DNA of 64,000 nucleotides. It comes from Henriciella sp. (GTDB lineage Bacteria > Pseudomonadota > Alphaproteobacteria > Caulobacterales > Hyphomonadaceae). Location of the stretch: assembly GCA_030066975.1 (NCBI GenBank), contig JASJAO010000015.1, positions 1-64,000 of the forward strand, read 5' to 3'. The notes under the pieces were generated by a model. That model searched no databases. It was not told the DNA's origin and worked only from the letters and a program-made list of their open reading frames with translations. Positions 36,908 through 46,652 of this stretch are shown here, piece by piece (within the stretch, counting starts at the first letter, position 1; each line of letters begins with the position of its first letter). Position numbers and translations under genes: made by a program.

Positions 36908-37414
36908 ATGAATTCTGATGTTTATCACGCGTTTATGCTGGACTACACGGCCGGATCCCTGTCACCCGACATGGCCGTCGCTGCAGAATTGCACGTGCTT
37001 TTGAACCAAGGCGCGCGTCAGGCAGCAGATATCTGGCATGCGACAGCAAATGCGATGGCCAAGCGAACCGATGAGCGGGTCTTCCTGCCAGAGGCACTTG
37101 AGCTCGCAACAACGGATGCAGCGACCATTCCCTGGAAACGCGGCCTGTCAGGTGTGCACTATGCCAAACGGGGTAAAGGTAAAGGCCAGCTGATGCGTCT
37201 TGATGCCGGTCAATCTGCACCGGAGCACAGCCATTCTGTCCTGGAAGCAACCGTCGTCTTGTCCGGTGAGTTTGCCGACGGACATGGCATATATTCGCGC
37301 GGCGACTTGGTCTTAGGACGCCCTGGCATGCGCCATCGGCCAGCTGCACATGGCGATCAGACTTGCATGTGTTATGTTGCAAAAGGACGATTGCCGTTCT
37401 GGAGGTTCAGTTGA
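36908..37414 (+). CDS. ChrR-like cupin protein lacking the zinc anti-sigma motif
   Basis: 168 residues. The C-terminal cupin domain matches ChrR, the anti-sigma partner of RpoE in singlet-oxygen response: APEHSHSVLEATVVLSGEF, DGHGIYSRGDLVLG, and CMCYVAKG near the end. The N-terminal helical part begins YHAFMLDYTAGSLSPDMAV as in ChrR, but the HxxxCxxC zinc motif is replaced by LLNQGARQ-type residues. No ECF sigma gene adjoins it. It may be a stand-alone sensor or enzyme, or act with a sigma factor elsewhere. The stop overlaps the TTG start of the next gene. Confidence 0.75.
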   Translation: MNSDVYHAFMLDYTAGSLSPDMAVAAELHVLLNQGARQAADIWHATANAMAKRTDERVFLPEALELATTDAATIPWKRGLSGVHYAKRGKGKGQLMRLDAGQSAPEHSHSVLEATVVLSGEFADGHGIYSRGDLVLGRPGMRHRPAAHGDQTCMCYVAKGRLPFWRFS

Positions 37415-38097
37415 TCAGGATATTGGCGCTGGCGCTCGGGCTGATGCTGTCGACCGCGCAAGCCAGTTTCGCGCAAACATCTGCACAGCAGACCAGCATT
37501 CCCGTGCCCTGGACGGCTTATGACGGCGCTGTGATCGATTTCACCGTGTTGCGCAAAGGGCGGCCCTTTGGACAGCACAAGCTGACTTTCGCAGAGAATG
37601 AAGCCGGCCTTCTGGAGGTCACCTCCGATGTGGACCTGCGCGTGAAAATCGGGCCTATCACAGCGTTTCGATATCGCCTCGACAGTGTTGAGAACTGGAT
37701 CGACGGGAAACTGGTCAGCTTAACCGGCAAAACCAATAATGACGGCCGCAAGGATTCGGTTACCGTCCAGGCCAATGGAGACGGCCTCTACGTCGACGGG
37801 ACGGAGTTCAAAGGAGAAGCGCCTGCGACGATAATCCCGTCAAGCCACTGGAACCGGATGCAGGTCTACTCCGATCGCATGTTGTCGACCGAGTCCGGCG
37901 AGATCATCGAAATGGATGTGCAGACCATTGGTCGAGAAAGCGTGCAAGTCGGTGAGCAGACGATCGACGCGACGCATTACCGCCTGGTCTCTGATCTAAC
38001 GGTTGACCTCTGGTATGATGACCAGTCGCGCTGGGTGAAGCTCGCATTTGAGGTGCGTGGTCAACCGATCGAGTATGTGTTGAACCGACTGTACTAG
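37411..38097 (+). CDS. Secreted DUF6134-like protein coupled to ChrR-like cupin
   Basis: 228 residues from a TTG at 37411, which overlaps the upstream stop as TTGA and has GGAGG six bases before it. A cleavable signal peptide (IRILALALGLMLSTAQASFA, cut after AQA/SFA) precedes a beta-rich domain beginning VIDFTVLRKGRPFGQHKLTF. This resembles the DUF6134 group of periplasmic proteins; I am moderately sure of that label. The function is unknown. Coupling to the cupin suggests a joint stress role in the envelope. Confidence 0.65.
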   Translation: MIRILALALGLMLSTAQASFAQTSAQQTSIPVPWTAYDGAVIDFTVLRKGRPFGQHKLTFAENEAGLLEVTSDVDLRVKIGPITAFRYRLDSVENWIDGKLVSLTGKTNNDGRKDSVTVQANGDGLYVDGTEFKGEAPATIIPSSHWNRMQVYSDRMLSTESGEIIEMDVQTIGRESVQVGEQTIDATHYRLVSDLTVDLWYDDQSRWVKLAFEVRGQPIEYVLNRLY

Positions 38098-38210
38098 TCG
38101 CCGGACACGACATCGATAATTCAACAAGAGAATACCGCTTGGGACTACCCTTCGCTGATGCGGACGTTATGTAGCGCCGATCAAGGGTTCTAGCTTCGCA
38201 GGGCGGCCGA

Positions 38211-41200
38211 ATGGTATCGACCTCCTTTCTTAATACGCTTTCTGCGCCGACAACTGTGTCTGGCGCCCCGTTCGGCCATGACCTGTTGTGCTTTGTAAAG
38301 GCAATTGTGGCTCGTCGCGGAGTGGGCCTCTACATTGCGCGTGACGACAAAGTGGCCGCGACTGCGTTGAAGCTCGCACAATTCTTTGACCCGGCTCTGG
38401 AGACGATCTGGCTGCCGGGTTGGGATGTGTTGCCCTATGATCGGGTGAGTCCGTCCCCGGCTGTGGCGGCGGCGCGGTGTGCAGCGCTTGCCGAACTCGC
38501 GCAAAGACGATCGTCTAGCACTGAACCCAACACCGAGACATTACCACTTCTGGTGGTCACGACCGCCTCTGCCATGGTCCAACGCGTGCCGCCGGTCGAA
38601 ACCCTACGCGCGTCGAGTTTCGCCGTTAAAGTCGGCGGCCGCGTGGCGCAGGATGAACTCACCAAATACCTCTCGGTGAATGGCTATGTGCGCACCGCCA
38701 CGGTCTCGGAAAAGGGCGAATATTCGATCCGCGGGGGCAAGGTTGATATCTATCCGCCTACAGGCGCGGAGCCGGTCCGGCTCGACTTGTTTGGTGATGA
38801 AGTCGAAACCATCAAGGCGTTCGATCCGGAGACCCAGTTATCGACCCGCACTCTGAACTCTGTTGCATTGGCTCCGGTCAGCGAAATCCTGTTCAATGAA
38901 GAGTCGCTCGGCCTGTTCCGGGAACGGTATCTGGAAGAATTGGGCTCGCCGCTCGGGGATCCGATGTATGAAGCCGCGCGCGCGGAGATCCGCCGGCAAG
39001 GCATCGAGATCTGGTTGCCGCTCTTTCATGCCCGTCTGGATACAGTGTTCGACTATCTCGAAGATGAGGTTCTGATCGGCTTTGGACACCTGTCGCGTGA
39101 AGCCTCGTGTGAGCGTATGAAACAGGCGGAAGACTATTATGGGGCGCGACTGGAGGCGGCTGGGGAGGGGCGTCAGGTCCGTGTCTTGCCGCCAAAATCG
39201 CTGTATCTCGACCAGGCCGAGTTTGACGCCGCGCTGTCGTGGCGCAGTGTGGCTCGATTCAATCCCTCGCAGGATCAGGACGGATTGAGCCTGAGCGGCC
39301 AAGTCGGTCGCGATTTCGCGCCGGAACGTGCACGCCCGGAGATCAATATATTCGAGTCAGCAGGTGCACACGCCAAAGTGCTGAGCGATGCTGGGAAAAC
39401 GGTCGTCTTTGCCGCTTGGACGGAGGGTTCAGCCGAGCGTTTGTCCGGCGTTCTAGCGGACCATAATCTGGAAGACGTCGACCGGGTCTACTCGCTGGAC
39501 GCGGCGCGCGCGGCCGGAATGGCGATCGCGGAGCTGCCACTCGAAACCGGGTTCGAGTCCGACAATCTGGTGATCATCGCGGAACCCGATATCCTTGGGG
39601 ACCGGCTCGCTGCACCACGCCGAAAACGCAAGGCCGCGAATTTCATTGCAGAAGCCGGATCGCTCAATCCCGGGGACCTCGTGGTTCACGTTGATCATGG
39701 TGTCGGGCGGTATGAAGGTCTGAAAACACTGGACCTCGCCGGTGCGGCACACGATTGTCTGGAGCTTGGCTATGCCAAAGGCGACAAGGTCTTCCTGCCG
39801 GTAGAAAATATTGACCTGATCAGCCGCTATGGCAGCGAGGATTCCGAAAGCGCGATTGATCATCTCGGCGGGGTCGGGTGGCAAACCCGAAAGGCCAAAG
39901 CCAAGAAGCGCATTCTTGAAATGGCGGCAGAGCTCATGGCGATTGCCGCGGCTCGTGAGCTGAAACGCGCCGAAGCGGTGCAGTCCGGCGATGGCATGTA
40001 TGAGGAGTTTGCCGCGCGCTTCCCGTATGAAGAAACCGACGATCAGCTAAACGCGATCGAAGACGTGTTGAGTGATCTTGCCTCCGGCAAGCCAATGGAT
40101 CGTTTGGTCTGCGGCGATGTTGGATTTGGGAAAACCGAGGTTGCGCTCCGCGCCGCGTTTGTCGCCGCGATGGCGGGCATGCAGGTCGCGATCATTGCGC
40201 CGACCACATTGCTTGCACGCCAGCATTACAACACGTTCGCGGCGCGATTTGCCGGTTGGCCGCTGCAAGTTCGGCCGCTGTCACGATTTGTGTCGGCTCG
40301 AGAGGCGAGCGAAACCAAAGCGGGCATGACAGCTGGGACAATTGATGTGGTGGTTGGCACGCATGCGTTGCTGGCCAAGAACATCGAGTTCAAGCGGCTT
40401 GGGCTGCTGATCGTGGATGAAGAGCAGCGCTTTGGCGTGAAGCACAAGGAGCGGCTGAAAGAGCTGAAAGCCGATGTGCACGTGCTGACGCTGTCCGCGA
40501 CGCCAATCCCACGCACCATGCAGATGGCGCTGACGGGCATTCGTGACCTCTCCATCATTGCCACCCCGCCGGTCGACCGCTTGGCAGTGCGTACCTACCT
40601 GACCGAGTTTGATGCGGTCACGATCCGCGAAGCGCTCTTGCGGGAGAAGTATCGCGGCGGACAAAGCTACTATGTTGCGCCACGGATTTCCGATCTGGAT
40701 TATCTTGAGAATTTCCTGAAAGCGAATGTGCCGGAAGTGAAATTCTGTGTCGCGCATGGGCAAATGCCGTCTGGGGAACTCGAAGACCTGATGACCGCCT
40801 TCTATGAGGGCGAGTATGATGTACTTCTGTCGACAACCATTGTTGAAAGTGGCCTTGATATTCCGCGCGCCAACACATTGGTGGTCCACAAAGCGGACCG
40901 GTTCGGTCTGGCGCAGCTTTATCAGTTACGGGGCCGGGTTGGGCGCTCAAAACTGCGCGCCTATGCCTATCTCACAACGCCTGCGGATCGGGTGATTTCG
41001 CCCAGCGCTGAGCGCCGCCTGCGCGTGCTGCAATCGCTCGACAGTCTGGGGGCAGGGTTCCAATTGGCGAGCCATGATCTGGATATACGTGGCGGCGGCA
41101 ATCTGCTTGGAGATCAGCAATCGGGGCACGTGCGCGAGGTGGGTGTCGAGCTTTATCAATCCATGCTGGAAGGTGCCGTAAACGCATTGCAGGCAGGTGC

Positions 41201-41684
41201 GTCCGAAGCGGGCGAGGTGGCCGATGACTGGTCGCCGCTGATCAATCTCGGCATGTCAGTGCTGATCCCCGAAGGCTATGTTGAGGACCTTGGCGTGCGG
41301 CTCGGCCTCTATCGTCGCCTCGCCGACCTATCGACTGAGCAGGAGCGTGAGGCCTTTGCAGCGGAACTGATTGATCGGTTTGGGCCGTTGCCGGAGGAAA
41401 CGCGTCAGCTTCTGGATGTCACGGCCGTCAAAGTGGTGTGCAAAGCGCTCGGTATTGCCAAACTGGATGCCGGGCCCAAAGGGGTTGTGGTCACCTTCCG
41501 GGACGATACGCGGGTCGATCCGATGGCCTTGATGCAACTGGTTCGGTCCCGACCTGGCAAGATGAAGCTGCGACCGGACAGCAAGCTGGTGATCATTGGT
41601 GTGCCCTCAGACCCCAAAGCCCGGGTGCGCATGGTCAAGGGATTGCTGGGCGAGCTTGAGGCAACGGCGACGGTAGCGGCTTAA
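38211..41684 (+). CDS. mfd: Transcription-repair coupling factor
   Basis: 1157 residues, the family's usual length. The UvrB-homology N-terminal module has GYVRTATVSEKGEYSIRGGK. The RNA-polymerase-interacting domain has PGDLVVHVDHGVGRYEGL. The translocase has Walker A GDVGFGKTEVALRAAF, DEEQRFGVKHKERLK, SATPIPRTMQMAL and GRVGRSK, followed by the C-terminal TRCF domain. It removes stalled RNA polymerase at DNA lesions and recruits UvrA. The ribosome site is weak. The stop shares TTAA with the convergent gene. Confidence 0.97.
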   Translation: MVSTSFLNTLSAPTTVSGAPFGHDLLCFVKAIVARRGVGLYIARDDKVAATALKLAQFFDPALETIWLPGWDVLPYDRVSPSPAVAAARCAALAELAQRRSSSTEPNTETLPLLVVTTASAMVQRVPPVETLRASSFAVKVGGRVAQDELTKYLSVNGYVRTATVSEKGEYSIRGGKVDIYPPTGAEPVRLDLFGDEVETIKAFDPETQLSTRTLNSVALAPVSEILFNEESLGLFRERYLEELGSPLGDPMYEAARAEIRRQGIEIWLPLFHARLDTVFDYLEDEVLIGFGHLSREASCERMKQAEDYYGARLEAAGEGRQVRVLPPKSLYLDQAEFDAALSWRSVARFNPSQDQDGLSLSGQVGRDFAPERARPEINIFESAGAHAKVLSDAGKTVVFAAWTEGSAERLSGVLADHNLEDVDRVYSLDAARAAGMAIAELPLETGFESDNLVIIAEPDILGDRLAAPRRKRKAANFIAEAGSLNPGDLVVHVDHGVGRYEGLKTLDLAGAAHDCLELGYAKGDKVFLPVENIDLISRYGSEDSESAIDHLGGVGWQTRKAKAKKRILEMAAELMAIAAARELKRAEAVQSGDGMYEEFAARFPYEETDDQLNAIEDVLSDLASGKPMDRLVCGDVGFGKTEVALRAAFVAAMAGMQVAIIAPTTLLARQHYNTFAARFAGWPLQVRPLSRFVSAREASETKAGMTAGTIDVVVGTHALLAKNIEFKRLGLLIVDEEQRFGVKHKERLKELKADVHVLTLSATPIPRTMQMALTGIRDLSIIATPPVDRLAVRTYLTEFDAVTIREALLREKYRGGQSYYVAPRISDLDYLENFLKANVPEVKFCVAHGQMPSGELEDLMTAFYEGEYDVLLSTTIVESGLDIPRANTLVVHKADRFGLAQLYQLRGRVGRSKLRAYAYLTTPADRVISPSAERRLRVLQSLDSLGAGFQLASHDLDIRGGGNLLGDQQSGHVREVGVELYQSMLEGAVNALQAGASEAGEVADDWSPLINLGMSVLIPEGYVEDLGVRLGLYRRLADLSTEQEREAFAAELIDRFGPLPEETRQLLDVTAVKVVCKALGIAKLDAGPKGVVVTFRDDTRVDPMALMQLVRSRPGKMKLRPDSKLVIIGVPSDPKARVRMVKGLLGELEATATVAA

Positions 41685-42937
41685 GCCTCTCTCAGCATAC
41701 GCCGTTGTGGCGGCAGGGCGAAACCAACCATCAGAGACTTCAACGTGTGGAACTTCCTGCGCTCTATGGCCTTCCACTCCACCAACGGCCCCAGCTCGGG
41801 TTCCATTCGTCGAACAAAACCAATCGCCCCGCGATAAGCTGTGGCGGGCATGGAGATGCAGATCTCATTTGTGCTGATGGCTGCAGCGATGTCCGTTTCC
41901 CGCAGCGATCTGTTCAGCGCTTCTCCGATGTCTTTCAACGTGGTTGTAGCGCCTCGCTGGCGCAGATGAATGATAGACAGCGGATCGCCGGAAACGTCCG
42001 CCTCATCCATCTGGGCTTGAAGATGCGCTTCAAAAAAGGTCCGGGAGTACAGCCCGGTCTTGAGATCGTGAATGGCCGAAGTCAGGCGCGGTGACCCGGT
42101 CGTAGGCGGGGCATTGAGATAGGCCGATAGCGTTTCTGCGACGGTTTCCGGTCGTTCAGATGCACCGATCAGCATATGTGCTTTTTCGGCGAGCTTTTGC
42201 TGGAGCGGGTGTTGGCCGCGACCACTTTCCAGGACGATCAGCGCCAGCCGCGCATCATAGTCACTGGCACGAAACCCCTCCAGGAAGCGCGAACCCTGGT
42301 CACCATCTTCCTCCGGTTTCACAAGGATCGCCCCGAACTGACCGGTCGCCAGATAGTCTTTCGCCGTATAGGCGCTCAGGGCGGCGAGAAGGTCGATGCC
42401 TTGAGCGTGAAGGGCAGACTTCAAAGACACAAATTCCGGAGTTCCACCGCCCAGATAAAGCACGCGCAGGCGGGCACGCGGTGTCATAGGATCGATGTCT
42501 GGGCCGCCACCAAGCTTGCGTTGCGTTTCCGCGCGCAGCGCCAATTCGGACCGGCGCTTAATCTCCCGCTTTCGGATCGCGACGCGGGCACAAAGCGCGT
42601 TGATCTGGTCGATGTCGCTTAAGTGCAGAGGTGAGAAGGGTCGAAGCGCTTGCGGCACATCTCCCAACACAATCAGCAGCCGGCTCGATTGCGCCTCATG
42701 CCAGAGTTTCGCAAGGCCGCTTAGGCTGTGCGACGAAGCTGTTGCTGCATCGATGAAAATGGGATGGGTAAGCCGTGGATCAAAGCCGTGCTCCGCCCGA
42801 ACCGGGCGCAGTCCAGCCTTGCGGAGTCGGATCTGCAGCATCTCCAGTCTCGGACTGGCAGACAGGACCTCGATAGAGGGGGCGTCGAAACGATAGTCTG
42901 GCAAGGGCAATTTGGCGCTCCGCGGACGTTGGGTCAC
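41681..42937 (-). CDS. Degenerate GGDEF protein with receiver-like N-terminus and intact I-site (PopA-like)
   Basis: 418 residues from a GTG at 42937. Residues 285-400 align with a GGDEF domain: [16 protein letters not shown] (normally D.LTGLyNR..F), then RETD at 346-349 exactly five residues before STNEI, which stands where GGDEF should be. The inhibitory c-di-GMP-binding RxxD is therefore kept while the catalytic motif is lost. Residues 20-110 and 155-270 look like two degenerate receiver domains ([14 protein letters not shown] and [16 protein letters not shown]). Together this mirrors the PleD/PopA layout (REC-REC-GGDEF). Family knowledge: Caulobacter PopA binds c-di-GMP and directs CtrA to ClpXP. 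Orthology here is inference. Confidence 0.7.
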   Translation of the reverse strand: MTQRPRSAKLPLPDYRFDAPSIEVLSASPRLEMLQIRLRKAGLRPVRAEHGFDPRLTHPIFIDAATASSHSLSGLAKLWHEAQSSRLLIVLGDVPQALRPFSPLHLSDIDQINALCARVAIRKREIKRRSELALRAETQRKLGGGPDIDPMTPRARLRVLYLGGGTPEFVSLKSALHAQGIDLLAALSAYTAKDYLATGQFGAILVKPEEDGDQGSRFLEGFRASDYDARLALIVLESGRGQHPLQQKLAEKAHMLIGASERPETVAETLSAYLNAPPTTGSPRLTSAIHDLKTGLYSRTFFEAHLQAQMDEADVSGDPLSIIHLRQRGATTTLKDIGEALNRSLRETDIAAAISTNEICISMPATAYRGAIGFVRRMEPELGPLVEWKAIERRKFHTLKSLMVGFALPPQRRMLREA

Positions 42938-43017
42938 GTCTTTTCATTGCGCACCGGAGTCTTAATGTCTGGTTGACCATAATTGCGCGCGAGGCGTGCC
43001 GTAGACGGGAGAGCGAG

Positions 43018-44118
43018 ATGGCATCGGGACCTTTGGCAGGTGTAAAAATTGTGGAATTTGCCGGAATTGGGCCGGGGCCGTTCTGTGGGATGCTGCTGAG
43101 CGACCTTGGCGCGGATGTTGTGCGAATCGATCGAGCTGGAAATCCGCGGCCCGGCAACCCGAAAGATGTAGGCAGTCGCGGGCGTCGATCCGTGGCGCTC
43201 AACCTAAAAGATCCCGCTGATGTCGAGACGGCCTTGAAACTGATCGAGAAGGCGGACGGGCTGATTGAGGGCTTTCGCCCGGGCGTTATGGAACGAAATA
43301 GGCTTGGGCCCGATGTCGCTTTGGCGCGTAATCCGAAACTGGCCTATGGACGGATGACCGGCTGGGGACAGCATGGCGCCCTAAGTCACGCGGCTGGACA
43401 CGATCTGAATTATATCGCGATCACCGGTGGATTGCATGCCATGGGGGATGGGAAAGGCCGTCCGCGTCCGCCGCTGAATCTGATCGGAGATTTTGGCGGT
43501 GGGGCGCTTTACCTCGCCTTCGGACTGGTTTCTGCGATCTTGAACGTCAAGAATGGCGGCCAGGGCCAGGTGATTGATTGTGCGATGTCGGATGGTGCGG
43601 CATCTCTTGCGACCATGTTCTATGGTATGCGCGCCATGGGCCTGTGGACCGATGAACGAGAGGCGAACCTGCTCGATGGTGGGGCGCACTTCTATGACAC
43701 ATATGAGTGTGCAGATGGGAAGTGGGTGTCGATCGGATCGATCGAGCCGCAATTCTATGCCCTGCTGCTGGAAAAGACCGGATTGAATGACCCGGCGTTT
43801 CAGGCACAGATGGATCGGACCGCCTGGCCGGAGCTGAAAGCCAAACTGATGAATGTCTTCAAGACCAAGACCCGCGATGAGTGGTGCGAGATTATGGAAG
43901 GGACCGACATCTGCTTTGCGCCCGTCCTATCGATGGCGGAAGCCCCCGAATACAAACACAATAAGGATCGTGAGACCTTTGTTGAATATGAAGGTGTTAT
44001 CCAGCCTGCGCCCGCCCCAAGATTCTCCGAGACACCTGGCGCAATTCAGCGTAGGCCAGCCGGAATCGGAGAACATCAGGACGAAGTGCTGGCAGATTGG
44101 GGCATTGCTTCGGCCTAG
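43018..44118 (+). CDS. Alpha-methylacyl-CoA racemase-like CaiB/BaiF CoA-transferase family protein
   Basis: 366 residues from ATG 43018, with GGGAGA upstream. It opens [20 protein letters not shown], typical of alpha-methylacyl-CoA racemase, and carries [26 protein letters not shown] with the catalytic His/Asp region, and [17 protein letters not shown]. The family either epimerises 2-methylacyl-CoA or moves CoA between acids; the length and N-terminus favour the racemase. A histidine phosphatase gene follows after 29 bases. Confidence 0.85.
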   Translation: MASGPLAGVKIVEFAGIGPGPFCGMLLSDLGADVVRIDRAGNPRPGNPKDVGSRGRRSVALNLKDPADVETALKLIEKADGLIEGFRPGVMERNRLGPDVALARNPKLAYGRMTGWGQHGALSHAAGHDLNYIAITGGLHAMGDGKGRPRPPLNLIGDFGGGALYLAFGLVSAILNVKNGGQGQVIDCAMSDGAASLATMFYGMRAMGLWTDEREANLLDGGAHFYDTYECADGKWVSIGSIEPQFYALLLEKTGLNDPAFQAQMDRTAWPELKAKLMNVFKTKTRDEWCEIMEGTDICFAPVLSMAEAPEYKHNKDRETFVEYEGVIQPAPAPRFSETPGAIQRRPAGIGEHQDEVLADWGIASA

Positions 44119-44147
44119 GGGCCTCGCTCTAGTACTGGAGATATCGA

Positions 44148-44882
44148 ATGGGGGCTTTACCCGGCACAACCGGCCGTCGACGCATTTACCTGATGCGCCA
44201 CGGCTTTGTCGACTATACCTCGCCCGAAGTACGGGCGGCGCAAGATCCGTCCATCGCCTATTTGACAGAGGTTGGACGCCAGGAGGCGCGCGCGGCGGGG
44301 ATTGCGCTGTCGGAAGTGGCGCTGGATATCGCCTTTCACACCGGGCTGCGGCGAACGGAGGAAACCGCTCAGATCGTGCTATCGGAACACGAACTTGAGA
44401 CTCCGGAGCTTGAATTCGACAAGCGCTTTCAGGAACTGCGCTCTGGTCAGTACATTGACTTCAAATCCGCGGAACATCTCGCGGCGACCATGACATTTCA
44501 GTTCGAACAGGCCGGACAGCCGGGGGCGACATTCCTGGAGGGGGGTGAGAAGTTTGAAGATGCGATGGTTCGGATTGAGGATGGTCTGAAAGGGCTGTTG
44601 TCTCGGCCAGGCTGGGCGAGTGGGCTGATCGTAGCGCATGAAGTGGTCAACCGCATGATCCTGTCCTGGGCCATCGGCGCGCCATTGGGATCCTCTTCGG
44701 CATTCGAACAGGACACCGGCTGCATCAATATCCTGGATTTTGATCTGGTGCCGGACGAGCAGGGAAATACGAGGATCGAGCGCGCGCTCATCAAAGCGGT
44801 GAACCTGACACCTCAGAATTATTTAAAGAACGGCATGAATTTACGCAGTCTGGAGGCTATTTTCACCCGCGTGGATGAATAG
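44148..44882 (+). CDS. Histidine phosphatase superfamily protein
   Basis: 244 residues; the start has GGAG eight bases upstream. The phosphohistidine motif is RRIYLMRHGFVDYTSPE, a second Arg lies in HTGLRRTEETAQ, and the second His in VAHEVVNRM. The C-terminus is an extension of about 60 residues. Substrate unknown. It lies in operon with the racemase-like gene, so a role in acyl-CoA or isoprenoid metabolism is possible but unproven. Confidence 0.8.
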   Translation: MGALPGTTGRRRIYLMRHGFVDYTSPEVRAAQDPSIAYLTEVGRQEARAAGIALSEVALDIAFHTGLRRTEETAQIVLSEHELETPELEFDKRFQELRSGQYIDFKSAEHLAATMTFQFEQAGQPGATFLEGGEKFEDAMVRIEDGLKGLLSRPGWASGLIVAHEVVNRMILSWAIGAPLGSSSAFEQDTGCINILDFDLVPDEQGNTRIERALIKAVNLTPQNYLKNGMNLRSLEAIFTRVDE

Positions 44883-45003
44883 GCATTCAGAATTGGCGCT
44901 GACACCGCCCGAATATGAACGAACCCGACACTCAAAATCGGATCTGGTTCATGTTCGTTAACGTATAAAGTCTTTGTCGAAGAGAGATGGATGTCTTTCC
45001 TTT

Positions 45004-45750
45004 CTATTCGACGTCCTTCTTGCTTACCTGGCCGCTCCTATGGGCGGTCTTTTTTTGTGCCAGGGTCTCCGCCCGGGTCATGGCGCGCTTCAAGTTGATT
45101 TCCAATTGTTGTCGCAGTGTTTCACGGTCCAGGCCGGGTTCAGGAATGACCGGCTGTCCAAACACAAGGGCACCGCGCGTGAACGGGTAGGGGATGCGGA
45201 ACCCGTCCCAAGTGCCAAGCCGCTTGCGGGGTGAAGACACGATCGCATAAGGCAGAATCGGCGCTTGGCTGCGTTGCGCCATAATGATCGGGCCGTTCTG
45301 CACGATCTCGGCCGGCCCGCGCGGACCATCTGGGGTGATACAGATGCCGCCACCAGTCTTGAGGATCTTCAGCGCCTCGGCAAGCGCGCGCATGCCGCCT
45401 TTGTCCCGTTTCTTCTTCTTGTGCGTCGATGAGCCCCGTACCGCCTCCAGTCCGAGATGCTTGATCGCCTTGGCTACCGCCTCGCCATCTTTCGAAAGCG
45501 AAATCAGCATGGCCGAACGGGTCTTCTGCTGCGGCCATTTTTGAATGATGCGGTTCCAGCCCGATGGCAGGAGCAGGATTGTGGAATGCCATGCGGCAAC
45601 GATAATGTTCGGGTGGGCGAGCCAGGTTTTGAGGGCTTCCTCGTCGCCCTCGACCTGCCAGCGTATCGTGCGATTGCACATGGCCATGTAGAGCCAGATA
45701 ATCCAGCCCAGCAGACTGGTGACAATGGGGTGGCGGAAGACCGATTTCAT
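45004..45750 (-). CDS. DUF374 lysophospholipid acyltransferase family protein
   Basis: 248 residues from ATG 45750. It has one N-terminal hydrophobic segment (about 5-24), WHSTILLLP as the acyltransferase histidine motif, and ICITPDGPRGPAEIVQNG, the DUF374 signature. The family is related to LpxL-type lipid A and glycerolipid acyltransferases, acts at the inner membrane, and in alphaproteobacteria often sits near waaA. The C-terminus is Lys-rich. Its 3' end contains a terminator acting on the opposite strand. Confidence 0.82.
   Translation of the reverse strand: MKSVFRHPIVTSLLGWIIWLYMAMCNRTIRWQVEGDEEALKTWLAHPNIIVAAWHSTILLLPSGWNRIIQKWPQQKTRSAMLISLSKDGEAVAKAIKHLGLEAVRGSSTHKKKKRDKGGMRALAEALKILKTGGGICITPDGPRGPAEIVQNGPIIMAQRSQAPILPYAIVSSPRKRLGTWDGFRIPYPFTRGALVFGQPVIPEPGLDRETLRQQLEINLKRAMTRAETLAQKKTAHRSGQVSKKDVE
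45031..45057 (+). terminator. Terminator for the plus-strand operon, inside an opposing coding region
   Basis: GCCGCTC (45031-45037) pairs with GGGCGGT (45042-45048), two pairs being G-U, loop CTAT, followed by CTTTTTTTG. It lies about 150 bases past the plus-strand stop and within the last codons of the convergent acyltransferase gene. Confidence 0.65.
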
Positions 45751-45804
45751 TGCAGACGCGTGTAGCGAGGTTGAGCTGCACACGCAAAGCCCGAATGCAC
45801 AAAC

Positions 45805-45829
45805 GCCCGGGTTCGATTTGAACCCGGGC
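45805..45829 (-). terminator. Hairpin terminator downstream of the secreted-protein gene
   Basis: A perfect 10-bp stem, GCCCGGGTTC / GAACCCGGGC, with a 5-base loop. On the minus strand it lies about 30 bases after the stop at 45861 and is followed by GTTTGTGC, a weak U-tract. Confidence 0.7.
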
Positions 45830-45860
45830 GCTCGATAAAGGTCTTAAACTGTTTCGAAGC

Positions 45861-46652
45861 CTATGGCACGAAAGCGGTGTAAGTTACGGTCGCTTCGACA
45901 ACACCAGCACCTTGAGACAGGTCATAACCTGCCGCAGGGCCGAGGCTGTAGCTCGCGTCGAAACGAACAGACTGGCCGACAATGTTGCCGGTGGTTTCAG
46001 CGGTCCGAACCGTGCTCTGATACACAGTGGTTGCGCCAGCTGCGTCCATGTCATCCAGTGTGGTGTGCGGGTTCGTGATGCTTGGCGCCAGATCGTCAAA
46101 AGCGTTGCCACCGAAAGTCAGCGTTCCGTTCGTGCCGTTTGGTGTCATGCCGAAAGAGTAGCTGACATCAGACAGCAGGAAGTCGCCGCTGACAGTTGAG
46201 TCAGTCAATTCAGCCGTGATGCCGAAAGCCGTATTTGACGCAACGAAGAAATTTGAATCGTGGGACATTGCATCGCCGGTGATAGATGCAGTCGTTACGT
46301 CGAACGCGCCGAATGAGTCCAGGTCGTCCAGATCACCATCGCCGTCACCGATCTCGGTGGTGCCAATGCTAAGCGCAGAGAAACCACCGTATGAGCCGGC
46401 AGTTGCGTTCAACGTACCTGTCAGAACGGTGCGTCCATCAGCAGCGATCAGGTCAGTATCGTTAACGTCATCGATAACAAAATCGGTGGCGATTGGTGTT
46501 GAACCGTCAGAATCGTCAGCGCCCCAGACGATAACAACGCCAAGAACTTTGAAGTGTGGACGGTCAATGATCGAAGCCTGTGCAGGGGCAACGACCGTTG
46601 CGGTGCTTACGGCCAGCGCAGCGCCAGCAAGAAGCAGTTTACGGAAGCTCAT
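45861..46652 (-). CDS. Secreted Asp/Thr/Gly-rich acidic protein, unknown family
   Basis: 263 residues. A classical signal peptide (FRKLLLAGAALAVSTATVV, cleavage after AQA) is followed by a mature chain that is rich in Asp, Thr, Ser and Gly, nearly free of Lys, and without Cys. Runs such as DGDGDLDDLDSFGAFD could bind calcium. The predicted beta-rich sequence ends with VEATVTYTAFVP. It is preceded by GGAGA eight bases from the ATG and followed by a strong hairpin, suggesting a well-expressed single gene. Could be a surface, biofilm or pilus-like subunit; no family is recognised. Confidence 0.7.
   Translation of the reverse strand: MSFRKLLLAGAALAVSTATVVAPAQASIIDRPHFKVLGVVIVWGADDSDGSTPIATDFVIDDVNDTDLIAADGRTVLTGTLNATAGSYGGFSALSIGTTEIGDGDGDLDDLDSFGAFDVTTASITGDAMSHDSNFFVASNTAFGITAELTDSTVSGDFLLSDVSYSFGMTPNGTNGTLTFGGNAFDDLAPSITNPHTTLDDMDAAGATTVYQSTVRTAETTGNIVGQSVRFDASYSLGPAAGYDLSQGAGVVEATVTYTAFVP

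Noticed and set aside
44918-44959. AACGAAC / GTTCGTT inverted repeat considered as an operator or LexA site
   Set aside because: Lies between convergent genes where no promoter is expected, and spacing does not fit the alphaproteobacterial LexA box.
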